This document shows, piece after piece, positions 13,054-22,450 of a stretch of 64,000 nt of DNA. Source of the stretch: Pedobacter roseus (GTDB lineage Bacteria; Bacteroidota; Bacteroidia; Sphingobacteriales; Sphingobacteriaceae); contig NZ_CP060723.1 of NCBI RefSeq assembly GCF_014395225.1, positions 1,860,001 to 1,924,000 on the forward strand. The letters run 5' to 3'. The notes under the pieces are model-generated. The model worked only from the letters and a program-made list of their open reading frames with translations. It ran no database searches and was not told the DNA's origin. A program made the position numbers and the translations under genes. Every line of letters begins with the position of its first letter. Positions within the stretch are counted from its first letter, which is position 1.

Positions 13054-13111
13054 AATAAAAAACTGATATAATACCAGAGTCAACGGGAAATTGAATACCG
13101 AATATAAAATT

Positions 13112-14569
13112 ATGGATCAGAAAAATATAGTAATTTATCACAGACAACCTTATATAGAGAAAGCTTTAAATGGTAAAGTAGTTTTTTACAAAGAAGGAAA
13201 TAAACCAAACGGAATAATTCCCCTATTGATGAGTTTTTTTTCCTCCATCAAAGGTGGGTTATGGATTGCGGGAAGTGAATTTGCGGAAATGTCAGGCAAA
13301 GAACAATATGAGAAAGTGAAATTTGAGGACTACAATGGAGAATGTAGAATAAAAAAAGTATTAATAACAAAAGAGGAAAATGAAAAATTTTATCACGAAA
13401 CTTCAAAAAATGGATTTTGGTCGATTTTACATTCATCACAAGATAAATTTAACTCAAAAAATATCGATTGGGAAAATTTTGTCCTTATAAACAAACGCTT
13501 CGCAGATTCTGCGTTGATAGAAGTGGGCGACGAAAGTACAATTTGGATTCATGATTATAACTTATGGTTGGTCCCCCTTTATATAAGACAAAAAAATCCA
13601 GCTGTTAAAATAATTTTTTTCTTACACACTCCTTTTCCATCTGCCGATATTTTTAATATTTTACCCTGGAGAGATGAAATTCTTCTGAGTTTGCTTTCCT
13701 GCAATAAAATAACATTTGCAATTCCAAGGTACGTGGAGAATTTCATTAGCACGCTTAAGTCTAATTTTAAAATTAAAATTAAAATGAGAACTAAGGTCCC
13801 TAATAGATTTTTGAATAAAGGTGCATTGATAGAGCATGAAATGACTAAAAAGATTAGTTTTAATGGTAATATTATAGAATTAGATGCCTATCCTCCTGGT
13901 ACGAGCCAAAAGAACATAAATCGGATGCTAAACCTTAAAGCCAGTAAAAAAAGGATAGAGGAATTACGTCAAGAACAAAAAGGACGTGTAAGTCTATTAG
14001 CAGCTTCAAGATTAGATTATATAAAAGGGATTGATACACTTTTGGAGGCCTACTACAGATTGTTGGTGCGTAATTTTGTAATACATAATAAAATCACCTT
14101 AACTTTAATAGCAGTGTCTCCAGCCAGTGGCATAAAAGCGTTTAATGAGCTGGAAAGTAAAGTTTTTATGCTTGTAAATAAAATTAATAGCCGCTTTGGT
14201 GGTAACGACTGGACTCCGGTAATCTATTTGACTGACTCCTTTAATTTTCAGGAGATGCTATGTCGATTTTCGGTAACCGATATTATGTGTGTTACTTCAT
14301 TAAGAGACGGTACTAATCTGGTATGTAAAGAATTTATTGCTGTAAAAAAAGGGAAATCGGGAACACTTATTTTATCTGAGTTTGTCGGTGCATCAGTAGA
14401 ACTGAAAGGTGCGATTATTACAAATCCATATTCTGATAGCTGCATAGACCAAGCTTTTAATGTCGCTTTATCGAGTTCAATTCCAGAAATCAAAGAAAGA
14501 GCTGAAACCATGTATAATTCTATTAAGAAATCAGATGTCAGTTTCTGGTCAAAACAAATAATTAAATAG
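13112..14569 (+). CDS. GT20 family glycosyltransferase (trehalose-6-phosphate / glucosylglycerol-phosphate synthase-like)
   Basis: About 485 residues, the usual length for OtsA-type enzymes. Family motifs are in order: HDYNLWLVP (about residue 142), FFLHTPFPSADIFNILPWR (about 165), SRLDYIKGID (about 300), LRDGTNLVCKEF (about 400) and the C-terminal LSEFVGASVEL. Known GT20 members move a glucosyl unit from a nucleotide sugar to a phosphorylated acceptor, or form a pseudo-disaccharide bond. I chose the ATG at 13112; the frame also has a TTG at 13091. It sits 58 bases after the NRPS stop and leads a run of closely packed AT-rich genes. In this setting it may decorate the peptide or make a sugar building block rather than trehalose. 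The acceptor cannot be told from sequence. Confidence 0.85.
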   Translation: MDQKNIVIYHRQPYIEKALNGKVVFYKEGNKPNGIIPLLMSFFSSIKGGLWIAGSEFAEMSGKEQYEKVKFEDYNGECRIKKVLITKEENEKFYHETSKNGFWSILHSSQDKFNSKNIDWENFVLINKRFADSALIEVGDESTIWIHDYNLWLVPLYIRQKNPAVKIIFFLHTPFPSADIFNILPWRDEILLSLLSCNKITFAIPRYVENFISTLKSNFKIKIKMRTKVPNRFLNKGALIEHEMTKKISFNGNIIELDAYPPGTSQKNINRMLNLKASKKRIEELRQEQKGRVSLLAASRLDYIKGIDTLLEAYYRLLVRNFVIHNKITLTLIAVSPASGIKAFNELESKVFMLVNKINSRFGGNDWTPVIYLTDSFNFQEMLCRFSVTDIMCVTSLRDGTNLVCKEFIAVKKGKSGTLILSEFVGASVELKGAIITNPYSDSCIDQAFNVALSSSIPEIKERAETMYNSIKKSDVSFWSKQIIK

Positions 14570-14597
14570 TAAATCGTAATATATTTTAAGAATTCCC

Positions 14598-15476
14598 ATG
14601 AAGAACCCAATATTAAGTGTAATTATACCAACATATAACAGAAAAGGATTGCTGGATCACACATTGATGAGTATTACTAATCAAAAAATTGACCTCGAAA
14701 CAATAGAAGTTATTATTGCCGATGATGGTTCAACGGACAATACAGAAGAATTGGTAGAAAAATATAGCGGTATTCTTAACATCTCATATTATTACCAGGA
14801 AGATGAAGGATATAGAGTAGCATCAGCAAGAAATTTGGGTATTACAAATGCAAATGGGGAGATTTTATTTTTTGTCGATTCAGGGATCTTACTAAGTAAA
14901 GATTGTATTTCTCAACATATATCCTCTCACAAAGGTAGTTTGAATAGTGTTGTAATAGGAACTGTTCTAGGAGTCGAGGAAGAGTATGATAATAACAAAA
15001 CATTGTTAAAACAAATTGATCTTAGCGCTATTGAGAATACAATAGCTAAAATTCAATCTGAAAATATATATCTTGATATAAGAGAAAAAGTATTTAAATC
15101 TTGTCTGGATAACTTGATGAGCTTAAAGGCTCCCTGGGCATTGTGCTGGACTGGTAACCTGTCGCTCAGGCGGAGCATGTTAATTGAGGTAGGGGAATTT
15201 GACATTGCTTTTGATAAAAACTGGGGAGTTGAAGATATTGATCTGGGGTATAGATTGTTTTTAAAGGGCGCTTTTTTTAAATTAAATAGACTTGCCCTGT
15301 CCCTGCATTACCCTCACTATAGTGATACAAGAGGCAAACTTGAACAGGAAAAAATAAATAAAAGATATTTTGATAATAAACATCAAATTTTAGCTTCAAG
15401 AACGTTTTTATCATGTACAGCAATTTGCTTAAATGACAAATTAGATGTACTGGAAAGTATAATTGATGAAATTTAA
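14598..15476 (+). CDS. GT2 family glycosyltransferase
   Basis: 292 residues. The GT-A fold signature is at the N terminus: LSVIIPTYNRKGLL, then VIIADDGSTDNT and a DSG in the DXD position near residue 95. The C-terminal WGVEDIDLGYRL is the galactosyltransferase-like (Glyco_transf_7C) motif that holds the acceptor-side acidic residues. There are no membrane segments, so it should be cytosolic. It starts 29 bases after the GT20 gene and ends 10 bases before the methyltransferase gene. It probably adds a sugar to the peptide or to a lipid-linked intermediate; donor and acceptor are unknown. Confidence 0.88.
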   Translation: MKNPILSVIIPTYNRKGLLDHTLMSITNQKIDLETIEVIIADDGSTDNTEELVEKYSGILNISYYYQEDEGYRVASARNLGITNANGEILFFVDSGILLSKDCISQHISSHKGSLNSVVIGTVLGVEEEYDNNKTLLKQIDLSAIENTIAKIQSENIYLDIREKVFKSCLDNLMSLKAPWALCWTGNLSLRRSMLIEVGEFDIAFDKNWGVEDIDLGYRLFLKGAFFKLNRLALSLHYPHYSDTRGKLEQEKINKRYFDNKHQILASRTFLSCTAICLNDKLDVLESIIDEI

Positions 15477-15485
15477 AAATGGATA

Positions 15486-16082
15486 ATGACTCGATTTGGA
15501 TGGGTTTTTCGGAAAATACTGTGGTATTTAAATAATAATAATCTCAAATCACAACGGGCGTGGAACGAGCAGTATTTAAATGGGGATTGGGATTGTTTGG
15601 CTTCAGAACTTGAAGAATGTCGTTTTGCAGCTGTAAGGAATTCAATTGATAAACATTGTAATCAGAAATCCAAAGTTTTAGATGTTGGATGTGGAGCAGG
15701 ATTATTGCTGAAGAATGCCAAACATAGCATATTTGATCAATATATTGGGATTGATATTTCGAATGTAGCGATAGAAAGAGCACGCACTAACAAGAAATCA
15801 AATATTAAATACATATGTGCTGATATGGAAAATTATTATTCAGCTACCAAGTTTGATATGATTATTTTCAATGAATCATTATATTATTCTAAAAATCCTC
15901 ACAAACTTATAAACCGTTATGTTGAGTTTTTGAATAAAGGCGGATATCTTATTTTCTCCATTTTTGAGGCTAAAAATCATTTAAACTTAATAAGGGGATT
16001 GCAAAAGGACTTTCCTGCCATTGAAACTACAAGAAGCAATAATAAGCGGGGAAGCTGGTATTGTCATGTGCATAAAATATAA
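15486..16082 (+). CDS. Class I SAM-dependent methyltransferase
   Basis: 198 residues with the Rossmann-type methyltransferase core. Motif I is VLDVGCGAGLLL (about residue 61), the acidic loop is GIDISNVAIERA, motif II is the ADMENY region, and post-motif FDMIIFNESLYY is followed by NKGGYLIFSIF. The fold class is clear; the acceptor (sugar hydroxyl, amine or peptide) is not. It sits 9 bases after the GT2 gene and overlaps the next gene by 17 bases, so it is translated with the tailoring genes. The C terminus lacks an obvious extra domain. Confidence 0.85.
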   Translation: MTRFGWVFRKILWYLNNNNLKSQRAWNEQYLNGDWDCLASELEECRFAAVRNSIDKHCNQKSKVLDVGCGAGLLLKNAKHSIFDQYIGIDISNVAIERARTNKKSNIKYICADMENYYSATKFDMIIFNESLYYSKNPHKLINRYVEFLNKGGYLIFSIFEAKNHLNLIRGLQKDFPAIETTRSNNKRGSWYCHVHKI

Positions 16083-17448
16083 GAGCTTAAAATTTAGAGA
16101 CAAAATGGATGTTATGATATTAGATACAACGCCTAAGCAGATTGAAGATTGGCACTATAATTATAGTTTGAAAAAAAAGCAAAAGCCGCGTATTATGAAA
16201 ATAAGGCATAGATTTCCCAACTGTGATGTAGAAAATGTTAGAATGGCGTTTAAAATGTTAGTTCAGAAACATGAAAGCTTACGGACTTGTTTCCCTCTAA
16301 TTGATGGAAAAATCAAACAGAAAATCAACGAATATAGTGCTATATATGAACTAAGAGTGTACAACAAAAAAGAAATTAATAATATTTCAGATTTCATTTA
16401 TTCTTTAGAAAATTCTCTCAAAAATATCCAGAATGGATCCCTTCTCCATGGGATTTTGATAGATCAAGATGGAGAAGGCTATGAATTTTTTTTAATCATT
16501 CATCATATAGTTTCCGACATGTGGTCAATTGAGATTATCAAAAAAGATTTATTAGCTTTCTATAATCACCTCACCCAAAATGCAATTCTTGAAATAGATG
16601 AAGAACAATTACAACTACGCCATTATACTGCATATTTTAAAGAACACAGGATTTCCATCCATGAGGAAAGTTTGCAACATTGGCTCATGGATTTAAGTAA
16701 GGACAGCTGGAAAGTAGATTATAATGTCATCTACCAAAAACTTTCTGCGAGTTTTCCAAATCTAATTCCGGAACATTATATGAGGGGAGATCGAACATTT
16801 CTTTCTGGATTTGAACTCGAGAAAAATCCTGATGGGGAGTCTTATAGTGTTATTTGTAAGGGCGAGATATATTCCAGGCTCCAATCTTATAAAAAACAAA
16901 TAAATACTGGTGTTTTCAGTATCCTACTTACATCACTCAACATCCTCTATCATCGATTGACTGGTCGGAACGACCTCGTGGTACTTTCTCATTTCTCAAA
17001 TCGGCATGAGGTTAGAACCCAAAGCATCATAGGGAATTTAATAGGAAAGCTAATTCATCATACGAAACTAAATGAGAAAGACTCGTTTAAGGAATCCATC
17101 ATTACTGCAAGTCAAAACTTTGTCGATTCTATTGATAAGATAGTTTTTAACTCGGAGACACTAAAAAAACTAAATTTAGTAACTTCTAGTTTTGTGTTTT
17201 TAAATTTTATCAACAAAGAAAGAGAGGTTGGGCCAATTTATCTTGCAGGTAAAAATACATTAATGAAGTCGAGAGTTGAATCACCATTGGTATGCGAGGT
17301 AATTGAATTTTCAAACTGTTACGTAATAAATTGGTCTTACCATTTATCCTACTATAATTTTGAAATGATAAAAGTAATCAGCTCGCTTCATCTTTCTCTG
17401 CTTTCGAAAATGGTTATGTTTTCTGATAGAAATTTATTGACCGCATAA
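16066..17448 (+). CDS. Free-standing NRPS condensation-domain protein
   Basis: About 460 residues, one C domain in length, with no A or PCP domain. The catalytic signature HHIVSDMWS is present: both histidines and the Asp are kept, while the usual DG is DM. Late C-domain motifs follow, such as the RNDLVVLSHFSNR region in the place of the floor-loop motif. I placed the start at the ATG at 16066, which overlaps the methyltransferase gene by 17 bases; a later ATG at 16105 is also possible. Stand-alone C proteins in NRPS clusters join an amine or alcohol to a carrier-bound chain, release the chain, or recruit an oxygenase. The synthetase here lacks a TE domain, so a role in release or in attaching a side group is plausible but unproven. 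Confidence 0.82.
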   Translation: MCIKYKSLKFRDKMDVMILDTTPKQIEDWHYNYSLKKKQKPRIMKIRHRFPNCDVENVRMAFKMLVQKHESLRTCFPLIDGKIKQKINEYSAIYELRVYNKKEINNISDFIYSLENSLKNIQNGSLLHGILIDQDGEGYEFFLIIHHIVSDMWSIEIIKKDLLAFYNHLTQNAILEIDEEQLQLRHYTAYFKEHRISIHEESLQHWLMDLSKDSWKVDYNVIYQKLSASFPNLIPEHYMRGDRTFLSGFELEKNPDGESYSVICKGEIYSRLQSYKKQINTGVFSILLTSLNILYHRLTGRNDLVVLSHFSNRHEVRTQSIIGNLIGKLIHHTKLNEKDSFKESIITASQNFVDSIDKIVFNSETLKKLNLVTSSFVFLNFINKEREVGPIYLAGKNTLMKSRVESPLVCEVIEFSNCYVINWSYHLSYYNFEMIKVISSLHLSLLSKMVMFSDRNLLTA

Positions 17449-17494
17449 CCACAAATATCCAAATTATAGTGAATATAACTTTTTTAAAATAAGA

Positions 17495-18220
17495 ATGATA
17501 GATTCAAACATTTCATTTATAAAGAAGAAAGCTAAGCTTTTTCTCCTTCATTATGCTGGTGGAAATGTTTACTCATACCAGTTTTTAATCCCTCTATTAA
17601 ATGATTTTGATGTAATTCCACTGGAGCTCCCGGGAAGGGGGAAAAGGGCAAAAGAACCTCTGTTAAAACTATTCGAAGAGGTTTCTGTTGACCTTTATAA
17701 TTTAATTCTCAATCAGGTTCAGGAAGAGGAATTTTTAATTTACGGTCATAGTATGGGTGCATATTTGGGTTTGAAGATCACAGATATGTTAAATGGAATT
17801 AATAAAAAGCCGGTATGTTTAATTGTCAGCGGTAATCCTGGGCCCGGTATCAAGGATGATTTACAAAGACATCTTTTAGATGACTGTGAGTTCATTCGCG
17901 AACTAAAAAAAATAGGAGGGATACCTTCGGAAATATTCGCAAATAATGAGGTTCTGAATTATTTTTTACCTATTTTAAGAGCTGACTTCGAAGTCGCAGA
18001 AAATAATAACCTTGATTCAACAAGAGCTTCAGATGTTCCAATTTTTGCAATGATGGGCGATCAAGAAGAAAAATGTGAACAAATATCAAATTGGAATAGA
18101 TTTACTAGCGGCTCCTTTGATTTTAAAATCATGAAAGGTGGACATTTCTTTATTCGAGAAAATCCTGAACTTCTTGCTGGAATAATTAGAAAATGTTATG
18201 ATGAAAATATTATATCATGA
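17495..18220 (+). CDS. Type II (editing) thioesterase
   Basis: 241 residues, alpha/beta hydrolase, GrsT/SrfAD-like. The N terminus reads LFLLHYAGGN, the typical start of this family. The nucleophile is Ser86 in GHSMGA, and a late GGHFF supplies the histidine; an Asp around the MMGDQEE motif is the likely acid. Such enzymes clear mis-primed or stalled carrier proteins by hydrolysing aberrant thioesters. Because no TE domain is fused to the visible synthetases, it might also take part in release. Its end overlaps the PPTase gene by 23 bases. Confidence 0.92.
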   Translation: MIDSNISFIKKKAKLFLLHYAGGNVYSYQFLIPLLNDFDVIPLELPGRGKRAKEPLLKLFEEVSVDLYNLILNQVQEEEFLIYGHSMGAYLGLKITDMLNGINKKPVCLIVSGNPGPGIKDDLQRHLLDDCEFIRELKKIGGIPSEIFANNEVLNYFLPILRADFEVAENNNLDSTRASDVPIFAMMGDQEEKCEQISNWNRFTSGSFDFKIMKGGHFFIRENPELLAGIIRKCYDENIIS

Positions 18221-18842
18221 ATTAGATAATTCTTTGGATATTGATTTTGAGTCCTATTTGCAATTGTTGCCGACACAGATGCAAGATGAAATTAGAAGGT
18301 ATAGAAATTTAAATGATAGGAAATCTCGACTGATATCTAGATTGATGTTAAAGTCTCATCTTTATTCTTCTAATCAATCAAGCCTGATTTATTCATGGAA
18401 CCGGGATATCCATAATAAGCCATTTATCTCGAATGGAATTAATTTCAATATATCCCATTCAGGAGATATAGTACTTTTTGCGACATCAAATCTGCCAATT
18501 GGAATAGATGTGGAATTCAAATCCGATCTAAATTTTGATGAATTGATAGATTTTTTTCATGAGCAAGAAATATCCCAGATTTCTAATTCAGCCTCTATTA
18601 AGTCTGCTTTCTTTGAAATTTGGGTAAAAAAAGAAGCTTTTTTGAAGGCTATTGGTATTGGTTTAACAATAGACATTAGAAAATATAACTGTTCTAATAA
18701 ATCCATATTTTATTTGAACAAAGAGTGGTTTTTTCATAGAATTGATATCTCTGAGGAGTATGAATCTTTTGTCTGTTGTTTAGAGAGTAATCCCCAAATT
18801 CATATAAGCAAATATATTGTCAATTTAAAAACACTACTGTAA
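18198..18842 (+). CDS. Sfp-type 4'-phosphopantetheinyl transferase
   Basis: 214 residues. It carries the family signatures FNISHSGD (about residue 83), GIDVEF with the Mg-binding acidic pair D104/E106, and FEIWVKKEAFLKAIGIGL with E146. It transfers phosphopantetheine from CoA to the conserved serine of the PCP domains, turning apo-synthetases into working holo forms. The start overlaps the end of the thioesterase gene, and two adjacent ATGs (18198, 18201) are possible. Its position inside the cluster supports dedication to this assembly line. Confidence 0.92.
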   Translation: MMKILYHELDNSLDIDFESYLQLLPTQMQDEIRRYRNLNDRKSRLISRLMLKSHLYSSNQSSLIYSWNRDIHNKPFISNGINFNISHSGDIVLFATSNLPIGIDVEFKSDLNFDELIDFFHEQEISQISNSASIKSAFFEIWVKKEAFLKAIGIGLTIDIRKYNCSNKSIFYLNKEWFFHRIDISEEYESFVCCLESNPQIHISKYIVNLKTLL

Positions 18843-18868
18843 TACTAACTCCACCATAACAGAAGCAT

Positions 18869-20479
18869 ATGAAAAATACAACTTATCTTAAGCCAAATGT
18901 CGTAATTGAACCTTTGATTTCAAGATGGTACGCTTGGTCCCATCTGATTTCTCCTGCAACCGCCGCTATGAATGTAGTTAATAGACACTTGAAAATTATG
19001 AACTCATATATTCAAGCACCACAAATTCACGAAGCAGCGGTATCCAATCCGAAAATGTTGGGTGGCCCATTTATGGATTATAGGCCACGAAGAGTTGATG
19101 AAGTGAAAGTGCTCAGGGATGAAACTTTGTCGATACAGGGTAACTTGATTGAATTAGCTAGTGCTATAAAAGAGCTAGATCAGATGCTAAAAGATAACGC
19201 AAAAGGTTTTTCTGTGGAAGAATTATACAGTAATGTTCCTGAGCTACTAAAAGGATACGTTGAATTAGTGTATGATTTAAACAATAATCCTTCCTATAGG
19301 ATATTTGAAAGCCTGCTTTATAAAAGTGTATTTTATAATGAGGAAACGCAAAGCATCGCTCTATGGTTGACGGATAATGATGAACGCCCATTCTGCCTCA
19401 GTACTGCAAGATTGGATGATCCAGATACAATACATTTGAATCTGCCACTAAAACATCCAAATATTGATCTATTGAGTAAAATGAAACGTTACCCGAATGA
19501 TTTGGCTGAAATATTTTCTCTTTTTGAAATTCCGGATGAAAAACAAGCCCTGTTTAATTCACTTTTTACAGAGCAGGCTCCGCCACCATATAAAAAATAT
19601 AGCGGTGAAAAAGCAAGAATGAGATACTTTGGTCATGCTTGTATACTTATCGAATTTAATAATATCAGCATCTTAGTTGATCCATTGATAAGCTATTACG
19701 GCTATGAATCGAAAATTAATCACTATTCAGATATGGATCTGCCAGAAGAAATCGATTATGTTCTTATAACCCATAATCATCAAGACCATATTCTCTTTGA
19801 AACTTTATTGCCCCTTAGACATAAAATTAAAAATATAATTGTCCCTTCTACAAATTCTGGTTCCCTACAAGATCCCAACTTGAAATATGCATTCAATGCT
19901 GTTGGATTTACTAATGTGATTGAGGTTGACAATATGGAGCAAATTAATTTGGGGAATTGCGTAATAACTGGAGTCCCCTTCACAGGAGAACATAGTGACT
20001 TAAATATCATTGCGAAGACTTGCTATCATGTTTCGGTTGATGATTTTAGTTTCCTCTTTGTGGCAGATTCTAGAATTGTAGAGCCAAAGATATACGAGCA
20101 TATTTACAAAACATTAGGTAACATTGATGTGATTTTCCTTGGTATGGAGTGTGATGGAGCTCCGTTATCGTGGCTGTATGGGCCATTGCTGACTCAAGAC
20201 CTAGCCAGAGATAAAGATCAGTCAAGAAGACTTTCAGGCTCTGATGCGGAAAAAGGTATGAGTCTTGTCAATATTTTTAATCCCAAAGAAGTTTATGTAT
20301 ATGCAATGGGCCAAGAACCTTGGTTGGAATTTATCAGCAGTATAAAATATACTCCCGAATCCAATCCCATTATTCAATCGGATATTCTTATTAAAGAATG
20401 TGAATCAGCAGGGATAATTGCAGAGAGGCTCTTTGGAGAAAAAGAAATATTTTATTCAACGGTATCTCAAAATAAATAA
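18869..20479 (+). CDS. CmlA-type di-iron beta-hydroxylase (MBL fold)
   Basis: 536 residues: an N-terminal domain of about 245 residues, then a metallo-beta-lactamase fold starting at MRYFGHACILIEF. The metal motif HNHQDH lies at 302-307. The next ligand position is Glu374 (in FTGEHSDL), not the usual MBL histidine, and Asp400 follows in LFVADS. As I recall, CmlA (532 aa, chloramphenicol pathway) uses H305, H307, D309, H310, E377 and D403, which is the same spacing with an offset of three. CmlA enzymes hydroxylate the beta-carbon of an amino acid tethered to a PCP. With two Asn-like modules nearby, beta-hydroxy-Asn is the natural guess, but the substrate is inferred. Annotation pipelines may call it simply an MBL-fold hydrolase. 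Confidence 0.85.
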   Translation: MKNTTYLKPNVVIEPLISRWYAWSHLISPATAAMNVVNRHLKIMNSYIQAPQIHEAAVSNPKMLGGPFMDYRPRRVDEVKVLRDETLSIQGNLIELASAIKELDQMLKDNAKGFSVEELYSNVPELLKGYVELVYDLNNNPSYRIFESLLYKSVFYNEETQSIALWLTDNDERPFCLSTARLDDPDTIHLNLPLKHPNIDLLSKMKRYPNDLAEIFSLFEIPDEKQALFNSLFTEQAPPPYKKYSGEKARMRYFGHACILIEFNNISILVDPLISYYGYESKINHYSDMDLPEEIDYVLITHNHQDHILFETLLPLRHKIKNIIVPSTNSGSLQDPNLKYAFNAVGFTNVIEVDNMEQINLGNCVITGVPFTGEHSDLNIIAKTCYHVSVDDFSFLFVADSRIVEPKIYEHIYKTLGNIDVIFLGMECDGAPLSWLYGPLLTQDLARDKDQSRRLSGSDAEKGMSLVNIFNPKEVYVYAMGQEPWLEFISSIKYTPESNPIIQSDILIKECESAGIIAERLFGEKEIFYSTVSQNK

Positions 20480-20576
20480 AAATATTTCAACATTTTATTG
20501 AGAACCATTCGCTGTGACTATTACATAAAGAGTATAATATTTTACATTGAACATTAAAATCCTTAAGTAGTGGGTT

Positions 20577-22385
20577 ATGCAAAAAGAAAAAAGATTTAGA
20601 CGAATATTTAATTCGTTGTCTTATCTAGTGAAGTTTTTCAGAATGGTTTGGGAAACCAGTCCAAAGTTGATGATTGCAAATTCCTTTTTAAGGGTTTTGA
20701 GGGCGCCGATTCCATTGTTACAACTTTATGTAGGTAAACTTATACTAGACAAAATCGTTTCGTTAAATCAGGGGGCTGAATTGAGTTACTTTAGTTCTTT
20801 TTGGAAATTGATAATTATCGAATTTTGTTTAGTTGTCCTAGCAGATATTATTTCCAGACTAACTAATTTGGCTGATACCCTGCTTGGTGATTTATTTACA
20901 AATGAAAGTGCCATAAAAATAATGAATCATGCATCAAAACTAGATTTTGAATATTTTGAAGATTCAAATTTTTTTGATAAGCTCGAAAGAGCAAAAAGTC
21001 AAACAGGGAGGCGGACTATGCTCGTCACGCAGGTTTTTACCCAATTTCAAGACATCATAATGGTCTTGTTTTTGGCATTTGGACTAATCATTTTTAGTCC
21101 TATTACAACTCTGATCTTGTTAATAGCTATAACTCCAACTTTCTTAAGCGAATTCCATTTCAATAATAAGTTATATAAGCTGTATCGAAGGCAAACGGTA
21201 AGAAGGAGGCTTTTGGATTATTATCAATTTCTTGGTGCAAGCGATGACACAATCAAGGAAGTTAAATTGTTCGGTCTATCCGATTACCTCATTGAGAATT
21301 ACAGAAAAATAGCCGATAAATTTTTTCTAAGTAATAAAAAATTATTGCTAAGTAAAACTTTTTGGGGGGGATTATTTTCTGTCATCAGTGTTGTTGGGTA
21401 TTATATTGGTTATATCTACGTAATTTATCAGGCATATAACCAGCATATTACAATTGGAGGTTTAGTTTTTTTGGCAGGTTCTTTCAACAAGTTAAAAGGG
21501 CAGTTGGAAGTAATCTTATTTAGATTTTCTGTTATATATCAATCAACAGTTTCATTAAAAGATTTCTTTGAGTTCTTCGATGTTCAACCAACACCGAAAT
21601 CTGCAAAAGGCTTGATGTTTCCCACTCCAATGAAAATAGGTTTTTATTTTGATAATGTTGGATTTAAGTATAAAAAATCAAACTCTTGGGCGATTAGAAA
21701 CTTAAATTTATCGATTTCGGTTGGAGAAAAAGTAGCTGTGGTTGGCAAAAATGGAGCTGGTAAAACGACATTGGTTAAATTGATATCCCGATTGTATGAA
21801 CCAACTGAAGGGAGCATTTTTTTAGACGGAATAAACCTCAAGGAATACGATCTTGAAGATTTAAGAAAAAATATTGGAATAATCTTTCAAGATTTTATCA
21901 GATATCAGATGTCTTTTGGCGAGAATATTACTATCGGGAATATTGCTGAGCGAAAAAATATTGATAAAATGATTTTAGCATCTGTTGCTAGTCAGGCAGA
22001 TAGTATTTTGAGAAAACTTAATATTAATTATGGACAGTTGTTGGGAAGAAGATTTCCCAATGGTGTTGATTTGTCAGGCGGCGAATGGCAAAAAATAGCT
22101 TTAGCCAGGGCTTATATACGGGAGGCGCAATTTCTAATTCTCGATGAGCCCACCTCGGCATTGGACGCAAAGTCGGAATATGAAACTTTTCAAAGATTTT
22201 TAAAGCTGTCTTCAGACAAAACCTCTATTATAATTTCTCACAGATTTTCTACTGTCAGAACAGCAGATAAAATAATAGTACTTATGGATGGTGCAATAAA
22301 GGAATCGGGAACTCACAATGAATTATTGGAGATCGATGGACATTATGCGGAATTGTTTAATCTGCAGGCGCTCGGATTTCGTTAA
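20577..22385 (+). CDS. ABC exporter half-transporter (fused TMD-NBD)
   Basis: 602 residues. The N-terminal half (about 1-330) has the hydrophobic segments of an ABC exporter membrane domain. The C-terminal nucleotide-binding domain has Walker A GKNGAGKTT, the signature LSGGEWQK, Walker B FLILDEPTSALD and the switch His in IIISHRFS. It should work as a dimer in the inner membrane. Its place in the tailoring block suggests export of the peptide product, which would also give some immunity. Flippase activity for a lipid-linked precursor is an alternative. Confidence 0.9.
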   Translation: MQKEKRFRRIFNSLSYLVKFFRMVWETSPKLMIANSFLRVLRAPIPLLQLYVGKLILDKIVSLNQGAELSYFSSFWKLIIIEFCLVVLADIISRLTNLADTLLGDLFTNESAIKIMNHASKLDFEYFEDSNFFDKLERAKSQTGRRTMLVTQVFTQFQDIIMVLFLAFGLIIFSPITTLILLIAITPTFLSEFHFNNKLYKLYRRQTVRRRLLDYYQFLGASDDTIKEVKLFGLSDYLIENYRKIADKFFLSNKKLLLSKTFWGGLFSVISVVGYYIGYIYVIYQAYNQHITIGGLVFLAGSFNKLKGQLEVILFRFSVIYQSTVSLKDFFEFFDVQPTPKSAKGLMFPTPMKIGFYFDNVGFKYKKSNSWAIRNLNLSISVGEKVAVVGKNGAGKTTLVKLISRLYEPTEGSIFLDGINLKEYDLEDLRKNIGIIFQDFIRYQMSFGENITIGNIAERKNIDKMILASVASQADSILRKLNINYGQLLGRRFPNGVDLSGGEWQKIALARAYIREAQFLILDEPTSALDAKSEYETFQRFLKLSSDKTSIIISHRFSTVRTADKIIVLMDGAIKESGTHNELLEIDGHYAELFNLQALGFR

Positions 22386-22450
22386 ACAGATGTGGTAGAA
22401 CAACAAATTCATGACATGATTATAACGTTTTGGCTACATAATTTAAGTAA

